A program made the position numbers and the translations under genes. Below the pieces are notes generated by a model. That model saw only the letters and a list, made by a program, of their open reading frames with translations. It made no database searches and was not told where the DNA came from. Shown here in pieces: positions 60,301 through 64,000 of a stretch of 64,000 nt of DNA. Where the stretch lies: NCBI GenBank assembly GCA_034509425.1, contig JAVTVJ010000372.1, forward strand, positions 992,001 to 1,056,000, written 5' to 3'. How positions within the stretch are numbered: the stretch's first letter is position 1; every line of letters begins with the position of its first letter. This DNA is from Eopsaltria australis. Its lineage: Eukaryota > Chordata > Aves > Passeriformes > Petroicidae.

Positions 60301-63300
60301 CTGAGTTAAACTGACTCACACTGGTAAAAGATAATTCATATTGTTAACAGCAACCAACTAGAACAAATAGTACAGCAGCTTGGAACATAACATTAGGAAT
60401 CCCAAAATGAAGTTGATTAACTCAGTAAACAAGAGTAAAATTCAATAATCACAAAACTCATTGTGATACATTCTTATTACTTTCTAACCCCTTTTACAAG
60501 AAACCACTGATCCTCCAAATTAGATTGTTTTCCTACAAAATTCATCTTGGAGAAAAAGGATGGTAAAATCTGTTAATGCTGACTTCAGGATATCTATGAT
60601 TTTGCTCTATGAGTCATCAACAGGAAAGTTTCCCCCTGACTAATTTATATGAGAGGTTTTTTCCCCTCATTGATATGTTAATGCTTTGCTTTTACTGTAG
60701 TACATTCTTATCTTTTTTAAGGAAGCAAAAAGTCAATCCATGCTTTCAGCCCGGGTATTTTTCACACCTTCTGCACCACTTCTACGGATTTTTCTAAATT
60801 CTGTTAAGGGGATACAGTGTTATATATTCCAGTTTCTATGTAAAGACATTACTTTCTCTGTGATGTTGAAAAACCTTGGTTTTTTTAATCTAAAAATGTT
60901 TATTCAGCATGGAAAATAACCAAGTCTGAGGAGCTAACTAACCTTTTCTCTCTCTTTTTTTTTTTTGTGTAGTTTTAGAATGCAGAGTAGCAGGCATATG
61001 CATCATAGGAACAGCAGTACCTTGTTCCTGCCCTTATACTCAAATGCCCTCCATTTGGGATGGAGGAGCTCCAAAGCTCCAACATGTCCTGCACTGCACC
61101 TTTTATTGCCTGGCAAAGAAGCCCACGGACAAGAGACTTCCTTGATGTTCCTAGAACTTTATTTGACCTTTAGTGGTGTTGGTTAGATGAGTTCATCTCA
61201 CTGTGCCTTAGTTTCTCAACCCTCATCAGGACAATATTTTCATTATAAAGTGATATGAACTCTGCCCGAGGTTACATATGGTTATCAGTTCAGAGTCTGT
61301 ATGTTTCCTTTCATACAACAGCAAATGCTGACGCAGAATAGCACCTTATTCTTCAAAACATTGCCACCAATAGTTCAGTGTGTGGTTACAGCATTAAACC
61401 ATCACCTTCTAGCCAAGGATAGACTGAAGAAGAGCACAAAGGGGAGAAACTATGGTATTACAAAAATTAGCAGAAAATTGTCGTAGTGCTGCATTGTTTT
61501 GAACCCTTGTAGGTGCTGGACTTCAAATTTTTTAAAAAGTTGAAGCCTGGTCTCTCTTTTACCTGATCTTAGCCTGTTTTGCTGTCACCTTATTAAAATA
61601 TGATTATCCAAAACCAATTTGTGTTTGGTAAAACATTGTCAGGCCCTCTCAAGACAGAAGTGCAAATATCCTGTCTGGACATAGGTTTTGAAACCCCGGA
61701 CTAGTTTGGCTAATGAGGAACACTGTGATAGCAAACCCTCCCTACCTGCTGAGAGGGAAGGAGTTAAAATGTCATGCTGGCAAAGGAATCCCAATCATTC
61801 TTTTGCAGCTGCTTCTGACTTGCAGATCTGTGTGGGGCTTCCTGCTCTTACTGTTGTGGATGCTTTGGTCCTGCATGCCATTGTCTCTTCGCTATTTGTG
61901 AGGAAGTTTTATCACCAGTGCTCGCTGACTCTGAGATTTTGCTCTGCCTGTCATGACTGAGAGCTGAGCCCAGAGTTTTTAATATATTTAGCCTCACAAA
62001 TCCTCTTTGAACTACCAAAAAGGAGATAATTAAGGCTCAGCAAGAAGGAAGTGTCTTGTCTGAGGTCCTCTGGGCTACTTCTGGCATGGAAGAACTGGAA
62101 TCTTTCACAGAGGGTAGGACTAAAATCATTAACCTATTACCTCTTCCCTCAAGTACAAGAAACAATGCAATCGTTCTCAATATGCTCTTTAAATCTTTCT
62201 TTTCCTTTTTTTTTTTTTTTCCCCCAAAGGGAGGAGAAAGTGGAGAGGTTTTTTATGCAAATTCAATAGTTCCACATCAGCCTATCCTGCTGTGGAAAGC
62301 TTCTTTGTGATGTTAAATGAGATTCACATTATTCTTCTCCGTATCTTTGTTGTTTGCAGAGTATAACAAGCAGTGAAGCTCAAGGGACCCGCATCAATTT
62401 TTATTCTGAGTCTGGCTGACAAAGATATGAACGCTTTAATTAAGATTTCTTTCATGTCACGAAAATAGCCCTGAAAATCTGCGCCTGACGAGAGCTTGAT
62501 CTTAGCGAAGGCAAAGTGTCCAACTGTAAGATCTTAGCTGGAACACTTGCCCTCACAAATCATTTGAGCTGGGAGTGGGATCTAGGTGTTTCCAAGCGGA
62601 TGTCCAAGCTTTGAGGGAGGGGCTCCTGCTTTCGTTTCTGACTCATTCTAGTCCTGTGAATTCCTGTTTCACACAGGGACAGACCAACAGGAAGGAGAAT
62701 CTCTCAGCTCCGCAGAACAATGTAATCAATTCAGGCATGCACGCAGCAGAAATAGTTGGCTTAGGCTTCCCAAAGTGCCATCTGTGAGAAAACCGATTTT
62801 TAAAATGACTGATTACAACAAAATGCACATTCTTTTTCCTATTTCTTTTACATGAACACATGTATATTGATTAAAATTAGTCCCTTCTTGCTGCATTAAA
62901 GCAGAGTGTTGATAATTAGGCATCTGTGCACAGGGCTGAAAACATTAGAAGCACTAAAGAAACAAACAATAGTTTATAATAGGATCATTACAGCCATCTT
63001 AGCAGCACTTACAACGTGTTTATTCAAAAATGAAATATGCCCTAAGGAAGAAAAACACCAACTATGGAACTCTGGGGATTTAAAATAAAAAGGTCACTTT
63101 TAAAGCCCTTAAGTAAATAATTTCAAACAACTCAGCAACAGTTCACATTAAAAATAGACTAAGCAGCTAAAACAGTAAAATGTGTTAATAGTACAATCTG
63201 GAATGTATCAAAAGGACAAGCACTGTCACCCTCATTACCTTCTCATTGTTCAAAGTGAAAAAACTCAATACTGACATACATCTTGGTGTATATATGCACA

Positions 63301-63887
63301 GCAAATATTTATGGTTCTGTGAGTGTCTCAGATTGTACACTGTCAAGAAGGAAATACTTGCAGCTGCAAGCAAAAGGTTAAAATAAACTGTGTGCATTTC
63401 TGCATCATCAGCTCAGGTCTCCAGAAACCATTGGGTCAGGGGAAGTTTACGGGTCCTGCTCCATGTGGGAACAGGAGACTGTGTGTCTCGTGGTGGTGAA
63501 ACTTATCACATACACATATGAAGACAGCACTTGGATTTACACACGTTATTTCTAATTAACTTATTAAAAAGTGCAGCACCCACAGGTTTTGGTAGAACTA
63601 ATGAAGCATTTTCATTACCCACTCACCAACAGGGGCTTGAGCAGGGCTTGAAGTCACCGACAAAGTAAAGCACTTCTGTGGACTAAATTTCACCTCTTCT
63701 GTTTTCTCTATGATGGCATATCCTCTTAGCATGTAACACAATATTATTCTTTAATCCAAGGAATTAACTCAAAAGAACAACAAAACGGTTCATGTGAACT
63801 AAACCTCCTGCAGCACTGGGTGAATTGCAGCAAAAGCCGGGGGATGTTGGCAGTACCTCAAAGCAGACTTTTCAGGCTCTGCCCAAG
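57346..63887. other. Gene-free flank downstream of the gene
   Basis: AT-rich DNA without a recognisable exon, RNA gene or CR1 copy. Simple T-rich runs occur at about 60953-60967 and 62203-62220. All open frames are short and unconvincing. Confidence 0.4.
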
Positions 63888-64000
63888 TGTTGTGCTTTAG
63901 GAATAGCACTCCCCAGTTTAGGACCCACATTGAGACTTTCTGAAACCACACATTGCTCTCTCACTCCCCCTGCCCTTCCTCTTTCCTGCTGCGGTGGGAT
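63888..64000. mobile_element. Left end of an LTR, cut by the window edge
   Basis: tgtgctttaggaatagcact and ccccagtttaggacccacat, followed by cacacattgctctctcac, match the LTR at 30070 (tttaggaatggtagtcccca and so on) with clear divergence. Only the first ~113 bp are inside the window, so it is unknown whether a provirus or a solo LTR follows. Confidence 0.75.

Noticed and set aside
1..64000. tRNA, rRNA or snoRNA genes
   Set aside because: No A/B box pair with a cloverleaf and no convincing C/D or H/ACA box arrangement was seen on a manual read; a covariance-model scan was not possible.

Overview
The window looks like bird DNA, probably songbird-like. It is AT-rich vertebrate sequence with large introns and one compact CpG island. 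It carries several chicken-repeat-1 (CR1) LINE fragments with the avian ATTCTATG-type 3' end, an LTR beginning TGTCATGGTTTAGG, and no bacterial gene organisation. The species cannot be fixed from the sequence alone.

There is one confident protein-coding gene, on the plus strand from a CpG-island promoter near 26.4-27.1 kb to a poly(A) signal at 57,323. I rebuilt eleven coding exons by hand. Their splice phases agree and they give a protein of about 510 residues. It belongs to the LYRIC/metadherin (MTDH, AEG-1) family. It has an N-terminal membrane segment, lysine-rich tracts, a G-V-W-Q-T-K-I-S block followed by R-E-K-R, a near-intact S-D-W / E-E-W-G-N-W block (the SND1-binding motif of MTDH), and a basic tail ending K-K-E-T. 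Most of the rest is strongly diverged from MTDH, and the protein is shorter than human MTDH (582 residues). I read it as a divergent MTDH paralogue rather than the MTDH orthologue. This is the most interesting item in the window.

Layout: 1-26.1 kb is mostly gene-free. It holds an old L3-like CR1 copy (2.2-2.6 kb), an orphan CpG-rich patch with a 63-bp tandem repeat and a 28-nt A run (7.7-8.5 kb), a CR1 tail (13.4 kb), a CR1 whose terminal octamer has expanded to about 33 copies (15.4-15.9 kb), a minus-strand open frame (22.0-22.4 kb) and a possible GC-AG exon (22.7 kb). From 26.1 to 57.3 kb lies the LYRIC-family gene. Its first intron holds a duplicated ~124-bp block and a CR1 split by a solo LTR. 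Intron 7 holds another CR1, and intron 9 a hairpin. From 57.35 to 64 kb I see no gene; a second copy of the same LTR family begins at the right edge.

All gene assignments come from reading the sequence and recalled family knowledge. No alignment, RNA or database evidence was available.
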